DNA from: Chionoecetes opilio
Taxonomy: Eukaryota > Arthropoda > Malacostraca > Decapoda > Majidae
DNA: 64,000 bases
Direction of reading: 5' to 3'
Assembly (NCBI GenBank): GCA_016584305.1
Contig: JACEEZ010020120.1
Span: 268,070-332,069 of the forward strand
A model generated the notes under the pieces. That model saw only the letters and a list, made by a program, of their open reading frames with translations, ran no database searches and was not told the DNA's origin. The translations under genes and the position numbers were made by a program. Below, piece after piece: positions 25,201 to 47,577 of this stretch (its first letter is position 1; the number at the start of each line of letters is the position of its first letter).

Positions 25201-27739
25201 TCTATCAACCTGCAGGCAGGTTTAGCAGGCGAAGGATATTATCGGGAAGCGCGGCCAACGCTACCCCTCGCGACACTACCGACATACCTCAGGACTCTTA
25301 TTTATTGATCATTATCACATCAAAATATGTATGTGAGTGTGTGTCATTACCCTATACCCTTGCTCAAAGGAGACGGTAACAATCTGTGCTGTCAGCGGAT
25401 TCCACCCTGGGTGGGGATTGACCTGCCAACCTACTGAACAGCAGGGGGAGACGCAACGCGTGTATTGGCAGTTGTCACCGAATATTGAAGGAGCGAGTTA
25501 GGTGAAGGGTATGTGGGAGGGGATGCATGAAGACTGTCAGATATCCTCCCCGAGCTCACATACGTAGCACTTGGAAAGGAACAGATTTCGAAACATTTTA
25601 AAGACCGGTAAATATATATCATACATGTTCCAACATTTTCTCTCATGGTCCCGAAAGAAATCCGAATGCTTAATGAGGATGGTAAACCAGATAATGACGA
25701 GAGAAAAAAAATTCAATAAAGCACCACATTCCCTGTAAAAAGTGCGATTCTCTACGTTATTGTGAGGCGCCAGACAGTGAAAGTGGTGGCCAAGTGGCTG
25801 CGCGCAGTGCTCGGGGAGAGTTGAACTGTTAGCACCAGCAGCGCCCTGCCCACCAAACAACTGTTCATCTGCACAGTTACCCTAACATAGAAGCACTATT
25901 AATCCCACGTATTCGTATTAATCCCAGCGTCACATCCAATAGAGACCAGCTGAACGGTTGACCTATCAATGGTATGCCAGGACATGATGTAGTTACTTTT
26001 TTTATCTTCTCGATGGCCAAGAAACCCAGACTGACAGGGGCGACGGCGACCTTGCTGATGTGAGCAGCATGCACAGTGACGACTTTCCAAATTGAGGCAT
26101 TGCTTTACCTCAGAATATACTGGGTTGCGGGATATATAATCTTGTTCTGCTAATCCAAATACGCATTCCACAGTTTACAACAATATACTGATATCATTTC
26201 TAAACTTTTTACAGTGGAGAGTAAAGGGCTAAATTATAAATGTCTATGTGCATATTATACGTATGTACTCGTACGTCGCGCTATGATGCTATCCCCGATG
26301 AACTACTGTTTTGATGTAGCGGAATGTGATTTGCAGTCACTCAGTCGTATATGGTATAATGCTGGAATGCTGGTCTGACTGCGCGACATTACGATTATGG
26401 ATCCCTGGGCGAGATTGTGCCTGTAATCTCCATCATTATTTTACATGTTATTGTATTTGTTTATGAAACCATATATAGCCCTACCCTTCAGCGAAATCAC
26501 CGCACATTTTTCCTCCATATTCTCGTATGGAGAAGAAGAATTGCCACCAAAGGAAATAACATTATTGCCGGAGGAAAGGCAATTCAAGCTCCCATTCCAT
26601 GCCTTTGGTATGTAATACCCAATTTGTATAGCATCATCAAGTGGTAGACAGACGACCACATGTCCGCGGCAGGCAAGAGAGAGCTGCGGAAGTGTAAACA
26701 CAGACATGCGGCGAGGCGAGGCTAACGACAGTCAGGGAAGAGAAGGGGAGTGTGAGGGGGCGGCGGCGGGAGAAGAAGGGGGGGGGGGAGGGGAGTCGTG
26801 GCGCCACCTCGCCTCACGATCATTGTCATCCCCTCCCCGTCCTGTCATCCAACCACTGTTGCCACCACTCTCTTGCCTCCGCCCTGCTGGACAGCCGTCC
26901 CATTAGGGTAGGGGCTACTTCACGCTGTTACCTGGTGAAGCATGATTACTGAGACTTTTGACAGGCCGCATGCGAAAGCAGGCAATTAGGTCAGCAGCGT
27001 AGCGCAGCCTTGATCAAACATTGCACCGTGTGCCGCAACCCAATCTGGTATAAATGTTACACAAGAAAACACTGAAGGTATCCTTTCAGGCTTACTAACT
27101 TCAATGGCTCTCTAATGTTTATCTAATATCTATCATGTTTATCATCGCCACTACCCACGGCTCGTGTCACTGCACGTGCTCTCGGTTACCATGGACACTT
27201 GCTACCCTTGGAAGGGCACTTGACTATTATAGACTAGTACCGTTCTAGTATAATCTGAGATGAAAACTGAATAGTGTGGATGTCTATTCCTAAAAGACAC
27301 ATATATATCATGACGATGTGCCTTTTCGACAATGATGCTGTCAAGGAAAATTCTACCAGCACCACCATTACCATCCAAATACTGTTTAGAAAAGGGAAGA
27401 TTTATACTTGAGGAGGATTTGAACTCTGAGAAGTAAGAGGAAAAGGCGATACTGCCGCAGGCGATGTTGAACGTGATAACCTAGAAAGTAACAAAAAGAA
27501 GGCAAACTTGTTTTTACGTAGATCACAAAAAAACCACGTAGCACTCAACCACTGCATCAAGCCAATCCCTTCAGACATCCTTATCCTCCAAAGAGAGTAG
27601 AGGTAACTCATCCTGCCTATCCGCCGTCAACCATTAAATATTGGACGAATATATTTATCTATCTCTTGTTTCTCTATTTTAGCGAAATATGGAAGCCGGC
27701 GTGCTCCTCCCGCCTCACCCAAGCAAAAACTGATGTGGT

Positions 27740-27786
<47 letters not shown>

Positions 27787-30219
27787 AAAGTCAATACAGG
27801 ACAGGTGTATGGAATTTCCCCACACGAGCTAACAGGTGAATGCTCCAGGGCAGTGATGGATTTGATTGGCGGGGGATTTGCTCAGTGTGGCGCGGGGTAA
27901 CGGGTGGCCGAGCACTTAAAGTGGCTTTACTTGTATGTGTGTATGTATACCCCCTGTGTATACCGAGCATTTATGGGCGTGGCGTAGCTTCTATGTGTGG
28001 ACTGTTACACTTTGTTATTCTATATTTTAAGGAATATAAACAAATGAGATAAGGGTTTAGGCATAAATATCATATACACCATCCTATACCACCATAAACA
28101 AAGAACAAATGAATATCTACTTATCTACTACATATCAATACTGCCCTAATCCTCCTCACCCCCTAACACCTCGCCGCAGCCACACACCCTTCAAGATGAC
28201 AGCAAGGCAGGGCAGGCAATCAGGGAGACAAAAGGGGGCAGGAAGATGGACTGGGACAGAGTTGACCAGAAGCAATCAGAGGTTGGAACGTTGCCCACTC
28301 AAATGCATCTCAGGCAGGCAGATCCACAGAAGTCTTTTCGCTTCATTAGGACGAATTTTGATGTTGAAAGGATAGACAAGCAATGGCATGCACAGTGTTA
28401 TAAAAAAAATCCATAACGCGATAACATGCACAAAAAATTGCGGCTCCAAAAAGTGTTTGAAAGTGTGATCGATTTTCATTCATCCCCAATGCTAACGTAA
28501 ATTAGTCACCGTACTTTTTGTTCACCATATGACAAATTTTTCCATAATACTATGAAAGTTAAGTAAAGCGTAAAAGAACATCAGATACGGGCAGAAATAA
28601 ATCAGTGGTTGGCCGACGTGAATGAAATGATGTACAATTATCAGATTATATAATATAGATCAGTGGTATTCATTGCGCGGCTCTCGACTACCGTTTGCCG
28701 ACTCAAAAAACGATGATGATGATAAGAATATGTAATAAAATTATATATCATTGTATAGTATTATTACCAAGTTTTACTTTTACTAATTATGATATTGCTG
28801 AAGCATCCCAGTTCTATTTATATTTAGTTAATTTATGCTAACACGTGATAGTTACGGCTCTATGTAAATGTGTTTTGTTGAAGTGGCTCTTCAAAAATCA
28901 GTGAATAACACTGCATTGATTTGTCAGCAGCTCCCCAGCAACAACAGCCACCCGAGGGATGGGGATGCGGGGGGCCTGGAGGGAGTGATGTTATCGTACC
29001 CACCACCAACTACCATCCAACCATCACCGTATCTTTTTCGGTCAATTCAAAGGTGGGTATTACTCCAGATGAACACCGAACTCACTTTGGTGGACGAAAC
29101 TAATTTTTTCTGGTGAGTTTTGATGTGTTTTGAATGAATCTTCTAACCGTTTCTGTCGCAAATTTATTATTATTATTTTTTTTTTTGTTAAGTAAAGGTT
29201 AGGTTAGGTATAGGTTCGGTTATGTTCAATTTGTTATTTTTTTTTGTCATTTTTACAAAAAACAACAACTAATAATAATTTATTTGCGACAGGAGCGGTT
29301 AGCAGTGTCATTCAAAACACATCAAAACTCACCAGAAAGAAATAGTTTCGTCCACCAAAGGAAGTTCGGTGTTCATCTGGAAATTTACCCAAAGGTGTTG
29401 CAAAGCGCCTCCCATCTCCCTCCCCCAGCCCTTTCAAGGCTGAGTATAGACATAAGAGTATACATTCCCTCTCACTGCCTCGATCGATTCTCATTCTCTC
29501 TCTCTCTCTCTCTGTGGGAAATAAATGAGCGGTGGCAAGGACGATTAAGAACGTAAATTACACGAAAGAATTTAAGTTTATCGATGTTGGGGCGTAAGAT
29601 CTGCACATTTACCAGCACCTATATGATATAGGCGTTGTTACTCGAGTGTATATCTCTCTATATACTATGTACGGTACCTACAGTACAGTGGAAGATAAGC
29701 TACACATTCAGAGATCAAGCCGACAGTGATGGAAGATTTCTAAAGGTTGATTACATTATCAGACCATCCGTCAAGATAACAAACGATCTCTCTCTTTCTC
29801 TCCATTAAATATGAATCCTGACAGTTGCCTTATGGTCTAAAGTTCAAGTCTCTCTCTCTGGACGTGATCAGCCTGGGTTTCCGTTAGGCCTAACAGACAA
29901 GACAAGCCTCCCACACTAACAATGCATTATCATCGTCCTCCTCTTATGTGTATACCTCTGAAGGTAACACAAACATGCACCCTATGGGATATAAATTCCT
30001 CTACTTTGATGCAAGACTCCCTTTACCCAAACCATGCCGGTTATAACGGGGTCAACTGAATGATTGCAGTTGTAAAAAAGAAACCTGCCATTTTATATTA
30101 CCTGCAATAATACCCTTGAGTCCTATGTTCCCTACTCCAGTCGCTGCTGCTGCTGCACCGGTCTGGTTCATCCATGGCCGTGAGAAAGGCGACCGAAAGG
30201 CAGGAGAGGGAGAATCCAT
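22259..30219 (-). CDS. SLC25A1: Mitochondrial tricarboxylate/citrate carrier (SLC25A1 type), 6 coding exons, 318 aa
   Basis: Inner-membrane antiporter exchanging mitochondrial citrate for cytosolic malate, supplying acetyl-CoA for lipid synthesis. Exons in transcript order: 30102-30219, 24783-24993, 24197-24420, 23424-23567, 22991-23141, 22259-22367. All are GT/AG with matching phases and total 957 nt. Three SLC25 repeats each carry the Px[DE]xx[KR] signature: [18 protein letters not shown] and TPVDVVKTR. Diagnostic citrate-carrier strings include [39 protein letters not shown] and FYKGTVPRL. The length is close to the human protein (311). The start at 30217-30219 is chosen because it has A at -3 and G at +4 and adds SPFSRPWM, a short pre-domain tail. 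A second in-frame ATG is at 30169-30171. A well-placed out-of-frame ATG overlaps it. Intron 1 is 5.1 kb and holds a TIR element. Confidence 0.95.
25000..29047. other. Citrate carrier intron 1, no second gene recognised
   Basis: No exon of a known protein. It contains a GC-rich purine block at 26706-26900 that could be a promoter-like island or a repeat, a GA microsatellite, and AT-rich sequence. A short minus-strand frame at 25985-26100 ends at a GT, but its phase does not fit the carrier. Confidence 0.45.
27743..27783. repeat. (GA)n microsatellite
   Basis: About 40 bases of uninterrupted GA. Confidence 0.95.
29056..29399. mobile_element. Foldback TIR element, 8-bp duplication CAAAGGTG
   Basis: The arms 29056-29166 and 29290-29399 are inverted repeats of about 110 bp with few differences; both contain CCAGATGAACACCGAAC and GGTGAGTTTTGATGTGTTTT. 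CAAAGGTG lies at 29048-29055 and 29400-29407. An 8-bp duplication fits hAT, P or Merlin-type elements. The loop holds GGTTAGGTTAGG. No coding capacity. Confidence 0.88.
30102..30219 (-). CDS. SLC25A1: Citrate carrier first coding exon
   Basis: Encodes [19 protein letters not shown], then an alanine run and GLKGIIAG, ending G|GTAATA so that the glycine codon is completed by exon 2 (GGITGGIEI). The upstream context ACACACAATGG favours this start over the internal Met17. Confidence 0.85.
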
Positions 30220-31515
30220 TGTGTGTGTACCGTATAACCTTCTTCTCCCACGTCCACCAAAACACTGCCAAGCCTCACAGCTGATCGAGATGCCAGACGT
30301 CGTATGATACCAACAAGTTGTCGTTTATGTCTTTTTTTTAATATATTGTTTTACAAGAGTCCATAATTATCATTTATCACTTAGCTAGAGGCTGCGAGTA
30401 CTTATATTGAGAAGAACAAGAAATGCTTCCTCCTTTATTAAGGTTATAGTAGGAGAGTCTGCAATATACCGGAATTTTTTTTCCGCTCGCGCCTGTCACC
30501 TGCTGTGGTGCAAGCTGCTCTCGGGTCTCTCTTATTAATTATTTTTATGTCATGTCAAACTCACCAGTGTTCTTTCTAACTGATATGTTTTTATGTCTTG
30601 CTTGTAAACAGACAGATAACTGCGAATATGTTGCTCCTATGACTGCATGACAACTAAAAAACACTATCCCATACCTTTCTGTTTCTTTAACGATATATGT
30701 TTATGATAATCTAACTCATTTACAGACAAGGCAGGGAGTCGGGGACTGGTGGGCTGTAATCTTCCAGTGGGATGCCACATCCCTGCCGTAGAAATGTGTA
30801 AGTTTTGTAGACATGGATCATGAAAGCACCTCGTGACACTTAAATTATCAAAATATCACTAAAACAAGAAAAAATTGGAGGTGAAGGAGGTACTATATGT
30901 GTGATGAGGCAGGCCTACATGACATTTATAGGTAACAGCCATATGATGCGTACATTCAACATTGTCTCACTCGCTGCCACATGCAGATGTGGACAGATTT
31001 CCATGTTTCGCTCCATGATTTTTCATTCCTAATGTTTTCATTTTCCTGTTTTCATATATCACTATGGCGCCTGATCCTGTCGACGAAAAATAGATCTTGG
31101 ACATCCTGATAGAGGTCGAGATGACGCCAATGATGAAGAAAGTTTCAAACATGACGAAGTTGACTACGTCCTCACTGTGAACGATCGTGGAGGGGTTAGG
31201 CCACTACTCCCCATGCAGTGCACAGTAAAGGTAAAAACCCTAAACCCAGTGTTTTCCTGATTTTAAGAGTATAATGCATAACCATATTGAATTTCATGGT
31301 TAAGTTTTGTTTGAGTTTGACCGACTCTGCCGTGAGCAGCACTTCCGTAACTCTGTTATTATAAGCCCTGGCCCAAAAAACTTTATAGAAGAAAAGTGAT
31401 CAGGAAAAAAGATAAACATTGAATGGTAAGCCCGAAATTGCCGTAAGTTTTGAGAACCTCTTTCTGCAAATTATCCATAAATCCTTAGCTATTTCATTGT
31501 GTAGTACGTAGATCC
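30220..31515. other. Upstream region of the citrate carrier, no gene recognised
   Basis: Includes the presumed carrier promoter and 5' UTR just above 30219; no TATA box is obvious. Beyond that it is AT-rich with no supported exon. Confidence 0.4.
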
Positions 31516-31518
31516 AGC

Positions 31519-31729
31519 TGTGGTGTAACTACGGGGGTTATATATACGTGCCCTCCCATGAGAATCCTGTGCTCCCCCACTGGCCATGGCTGCCGTATTT
31601 TGTATAATGCTCTAATACCCACCACTGATATGATCTTAAAATATGCCCTTTATGTGGCATCAGAGTGGCCCCTGAGCTCCGCTTGCCTAGTGCCCCTCTT
31701 AATTTGATAGATACCTAGCTACGCCACTG
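31519..31729. mobile_element. Short TIR element of the CAGTGGCGTAG type, copy 1
   Basis: The left end, TGTGGTGTAACTACGGGGG, is degenerate; the right end is AGCTACGCCACTG. The interior shares CCATGGCTGCCGTA and TTTATGTGGCATCAG with 34034-34246, so these are two copies of one family about 2.5 kb apart. No exact target duplication was found. Confidence 0.7.
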
Positions 31730-32193
31730 GTAACAAAGCAATACAGTCCTTTAACAACCCACAAAGTACGTAGCAAAAAAAAAAATATATATCCTACCCA
31801 CAATCCTCTGCGGCCTGTTAGCGTGTTCGAAGCACTAACGAACCCTATCAATTTAACTTTAAAAAATACTATAAAACTATACCAACACTATAACTAGCTC
31901 ACTTTTACTAACATTTAAGACTTAGTAGATAACGCTACAGGTCAATGATAATTGGTCAAAGGCCAACAGGTAATGGGTAAGGGCGTGGGAAGGAAGTAAG
32001 GGGTGGGAAGGAAGTAAGGGAAAGGTTTAGTGTTTCGAAGCAGTGTTGAGTTCCTTGAGTAATCCGGTATGAGCGACAGTCGTGAGCGAGCCGGCGAGGA
32101 GCCAGGACGTGTGTGTAGGCAGCTGGGAGGAGGAAGAGCATCCTTTTTGGCCGAACAACGCTTTATTTTGTTGCTTTTCTTAATATGTCTGCA

Positions 32194-33677
32194 CAGTGGC
32201 GTCACCATGAAAAAAAATTTGGGGGGGCTTTAGCCCCGGGGTGGTGATGGGCGAGCGCAGCGAACCTATCCAGCTGGGGGGTCGGGGGGTAATTTTGAAA
32301 ATTAATCAGTTCCAGGGTAATTTTGAGGCCCAAAAAAGAGAAGAAAGTGGAATTAAGCTTTAATTACATGACACATAAATTAATAGAGTTACACCATGCA
32401 TCATACCATATTAACTAAATTTGATAATTTGAAGAAAAATTTTATTCTGTTTATACAAAATAATACAATTGCCATTTTTCTCTCTCCACTAACAACTACA
32501 AAAGAATTGCACAATGTATGTTTTTGGTTTGTTTCTCAGTAAGGTTTTATCTTGATAATGAAAAAAATATATAAATATAAACTTACAATATATTCAAGGT
32601 ATTTCCCTTATTGCACAAAAACAGGTACATGGGATACTGTAGTTAAACAGAATAAAGTACATGATCATGATAAAGTAACTAAAAGCCGATTTAACCTGCC
32701 TCCCACTGCCTTACCCTGGCACCCACTGCCTTAACCTGCCTACCACTGTGTTAACCTGCCTCCCGTCCTGTGTTACCCTGCCTCCCACTGCCTTACCCTG
32801 GCATCCACTGTGTTACCCTGCCTCCCGTCCTGTGTTGCCCTGCCTCCCACTGCCTTACCCTGGCTCCCACTGCCTTTACCTGCCTCCCATTCTGTGTTAA
32901 CCTGCCTCCCGTCCTGTATTACCCTGCCACCCACTACCTTACCCTGGTTCCCACTGCCTTAACCTGCCTCCCGTCCTGTGTTAACCTGCCTCCCGTCCTG
33001 TGTTACCCTGCCACCCACTGCCTTAACCTGCCTCCCACTGTGTTAACCTGCCTCCCATCCTGTGTTAACCTGCCTCCCACTGCCTTACCCTGGCTCCCAC
33101 TGCCTTTACCTGCCTCCCATCCTGTGTTAACCTGCCTCCCGTCCTGTGTTACCCTGCCACCCACTGCCTTACCCTGGTTCCCACTGCCTTAACCTGCCTC
33201 CCGTCCTGTGTTAACCTGCCTCCCGTCCTGTGTTACCCTGCCACCCACTGCCTTAACCTGCCTCCCACTGTGTTAACCTGCCTCCCGTCCTGTGTTACCC
33301 TGCCACCCACTGCCTTAACCTGCATACCACTGTGTTAACCTGCCTCCCGTCCTGTGTTACCCTGCCTCCCACTGCCTTACCCTGGCTCCCACTGCCTTTA
33401 CCTGCCTACCACTGTGTTAACATGCCTCCCGTCCCGTAGAATATACTTAGTAATTTCAAGGTTTGTTAGCAAACATATTTCAACATTTAAATGAAACATC
33501 AAACCAATTTTTCTATAAAAGTGTGAAAAATAAGGTTTTGCTCTGGCATGGAAAATTGGATAAATATTCCTTTTTATTGTTTTTGGGTAGCAGGCTACTA
33601 GCAGCAATTTTGGGGGGGCTGAGTCCTTGACTTGGGGGGGCTAAGTCCCCCTTAGCCCCCCCACGGTGACGCCACTG
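32194..33677. mobile_element. hAT-like non-autonomous element carrying a minisatellite, 8-bp duplication TGTCTGCA
   Basis: The termini are CAGTGGCGTCACC (left) and its inverted copy GGTGACGCCACTG (right). Both are followed inward by G-rich/C-rich tracts such as GGGGGGGCTTTAGCCCC. TGTCTGCA is exactly duplicated at 32186-32193 and 33678-33685. Half of the 1484-bp interior is the minisatellite at 32696-33440. No transposase is encoded; the 140-aa frame inside is repeat translation. Confidence 0.92.
32696..33440 (+). repeat. Minisatellite, 17-20 bp unit (TGCCTCCCACTGCCTTAACC)
   Basis: About 40 imperfect units built from CTGCCTCCC, ACTGCCTTAACC and GTCCTGTGTTAACC. Several units recur as larger blocks, for example the same series at 32860-33010 and 33090-33240, indicating higher-order duplication. 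Confidence 0.95.
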
Positions 33678-33740
33678 TGTCTGCAGCCTGAGCATAAGGT
33701 AATAGAGAGAGAAAGGGAGGGAGTGGGAAGAATGAGTGGG

Positions 33741-33905
33741 TAGTGGCGGCTGTAGGGGGTGGCCTTGGCCACCCCAGATCTGAGTGACTCGAGTCAGAGG
33801 GCTAATGAAAAGTCAACTATTTCTTTTTAATGGCTATGCCATGGCCACCCCACATTAGATCTGTCCAACCTTGGCCACCCCACTCAAAATTTTCTGGCGG
33901 CGCTA
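33741..33905. mobile_element. 165-bp TIR element, 8-bp duplication TGAGTGGG
   Basis: The ends are TAGTGGCGGC and GGCGGCGCTA. The interior carries inverted GGGGTGGCC/GGCCACCCC motifs. TGAGTGGG is exactly repeated at 33733-33740 and 33906-33913. Confidence 0.8.
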
Positions 33906-34033
33906 TGAGTGGGAAAGGGAGGGAGGGAGAGCTTAAAATTACGTGTGATTTGAAGTTGTTTAGTCCTCCCTGCAAAGTAATAGCTGTTGCCTAGTTTTAG
34001 TTATACCTATTATCACGTCAGATCGGCAACTGC

Positions 34034-34246
34034 CAGTGGCGTAGTTACGGGGGGCTGCCCCCCTCCCCATGAGAATCTCTGGAGCCACCCAGGTGCCCCC
34101 CACTGACCATGGCTGCCGTAATAATTATGCTTGGACTAGTGACTGACAATATGCAATAATACCCTTTTATGTGGCATCAGTCATCAGAATGCCCTTGAGC
34201 TGCGCTTGCCATAATGTCCTATTGATAGTTATCTACGTACCCCGTT
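34034..34246. mobile_element. Short TIR element of the CAGTGGCGTAG type, copy 2
   Basis: The left end is CAGTGGCGTAGTTACGGGGG; the right end (CTACGTACCCCGTTG) is degenerate. The interior shares several 13-16 base strings with 31519-31729 in the same orientation. Confidence 0.7.
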
Positions 34247-34365
34247 GTGTAGATCTCGGCATTTTTAGTATTTTCATGTTTGAGCTAGCTCAAAAAAGTA
34301 TTTTGTAGCCGTTAAGTTTTCACATTAAAGTTGGGAGGCTGAGGAGACGGATCTTCAGGCGAGAT

Positions 34366-34710
34366 ATTTTTTTTTTTTTTTTTTTTCCCTCTATGCCCAT
34401 AGGGCATAGAACCTCCAGGGCTCGGATGGTAGGCCCTGGAGGCTCACTTGAGGGCTATGATCTTTGGCCCTCGCCCGTGGTGGCGCAGGCAGGATTTTTA
34501 TAGTGACGCCTGTGTTTAGAGGCTCATATGCCGCCGCCCCCTTGTGTCCTCCGATGCACACGCAATCGAAGGTAGAGTTAATGGCAGCATCAGGGTCATA
34601 TAGTATGACCCTGGGTAGCATGTGGGTGTTCTTAGGCCACTCGACGGTGCAGAAATATCGTCTTCGAGAACGCCATTCGGTGACGCTAACCACTCTGCTA
34701 CCACCTCCCC
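34366..34710 (-). mobile_element. tRNA-derived SINE (family B), copy 3, with poly(A) tail
   Basis: On the minus strand it starts GGGGAGGTGGTAGCAGAGTGG and ends after the CCCTGGAGG hairpin with a 21-base A tail (plus-strand T-run 34366-34386). The B box is degenerate. The tail indicates LINE-mediated retroposition. Confidence 0.85.
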
Positions 34711-34719
34711 ACAGAAAGT

Positions 34720-36464
34720 CCCCGACTTACAAAATGGATACGTTCAGAGAAGCTGTTCGTAAGTCTGACATGATATGGGGACACTTACTACATTGTAATG
34801 GTGGTTAAATTATTCAATGTGCTATTTAATTAATGTACTTTCATTCTACATTTTTACCAAGGAATGTGTGTTACGTAATTTACTGCCGTGTTTAAGGAAC
34901 ATGTTTGAGAGCTTTCCATTTCCCCTAAGAATAATATATTTGCACTTAATTATTTAGACAAGTGAAAATTATTGCCCAACTAGGATGTGTAAGAAGGACA
35001 AGCATTGCAGAAAGTGATGCACATTATGTAAGGCCACTAAGTGTTTCACTGGTGCAGTTGTTTATCAACTTTTGGCCTTTAACTGTGGTCTGTGGGCCAA
35101 AATGAGCTAGTCAGCTCTGGATAAAAACTGCACCATATTTGGTATGAAAATTTATTAACAGTTTACATCTTTCATACATGTTGCATCTCAATTTTCTTAA
35201 CAGGTAATGTATCAATCTAGCGATATATCACTCAAACTTCCCTTGCTTAACAGATCAGCAACTTGAATGGGTATATATTAGCTTATTTATAAAATAAATT
35301 GTGCCAAACCAAACAAATTATACTTACACACTTGGTTATAGGTTGTTGCATCAATAATTTTGATATGCATTTTGTATGAACCAATACAATTCAATGTAGC
35401 TACAACAAAAGTTTTAATGTTATCCTACAAATATGCAACATTTGTAGGATCCTATAAAATAATAATTTCCAAGAACACATTGAATTAATTGCATGGCAAG
35501 TAAATGTGTATTGTTCCTTGAAATTTAACTTGCAATGATGGGTATGCGAGAGAAGAATTTTGAGTGTTAGAACATGAAAGGACGGGAATAAATGGAGATT
35601 TGTGTCACAGTAATCCCCTTGGAGTTTCTCTTAGGAACGGGAACCAGATATTGAAAACTTGCAATGGTACCATATGAAGAACAATAAGAGCAGAATACTT
35701 AATACAACTGATGGTGAGCCTTGCGTAGTAAAGTAGACTAAATTTCTCACTAAGGTAGTCTTGTTTATCTCTGATCCTGTTATGAATGCAAACCCTTCCA
35801 ACAGTTACTTAGCTCAAATATGTTGCACTGTAAAATTTTATTAGAGATTCAGGAACAAAATACGCATAATTTACAGAATAAATTAAATCACAATAGTTAG
35901 TGCTAGTTTACTTGTGTTGAGACAAAGATGAGCAAAGTAGGTTAGTGGAGAGCAGGTCATGAGGTAGACATGAGACATACAGGAGCAGTCTGATGGTAAA
36001 TTAATCTTCCCAAAATGGTCAACGTTGCTCTGAAGTGCTTAACTCTCACATGCCCAAGAATTTCTCCCAGTACAGAACTGCTGCTAACATTGCTGCTGAT
36101 GATTTAGCACCAATAATGTAAAGATAAAAATGTTAAAATCATATTCTACCCAAAGCTGCAGTTTTACTTCCAATTATAATTTAGTTTGTTTTGATTTTAG
36201 TCAAATAATGGTTATCTTCTAATGATATAAAAGGCATGTCTTCACTGTACATTCTTATACCACTTCAGCATTATTTAAAATCAATTATTCAAGATTTTGT
36301 TCTACCAAGATGCATATCAGTTATCATGAATTCCCCCACTTAAATCACTGATGTATAGAGCCACTTTTACATAAACTTGATATGTAAATAATACTGTACA
36401 TGAACACAACATGCTATTACACAAACAGTCTCACAAAATTATAAAAGAAAACTAATGAAGATCT
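34720..36464 (-). other. Probable GALE 3' UTR and downstream flank
   Basis: Gene-free AT-rich sequence following the GALE stop. Minus-strand AATAAA motifs lie at 35837-35842 and 35151-35156, so a 3' UTR of about 0.6 or 1.3 kb is likely. No repeat or other gene is visible. Confidence 0.4.
35837..35842 (-). promoter_or_regulatory. Candidate proximal poly(A) signal of GALE
   Basis: AATAAA on the minus strand about 620 bases after the stop; a second one is at 35151-35156. Confidence 0.3.
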
Positions 36465-47573
<11,109 letters not shown>

Positions 47574-47577
47574 GATA

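Noticed and set aside
25985..26100. Minus-strand frame ...[20 protein letters not shown] ending at a GTAACT donor, as an alternative first exon of the carrier
   Set aside because: It would leave in phase 0, whereas exon 2 of the carrier needs one preceding base; no family match.
32770..33192. 140-aa open frame on the plus strand
   Set aside because: Pure translation of the minisatellite; the sequence is cyclic and lacks any domain.
32696..33440. CRISPR-like spaced repeats
   Set aside because: Units are contiguous and degenerate with no unique spacers, and the genome is eukaryotic.
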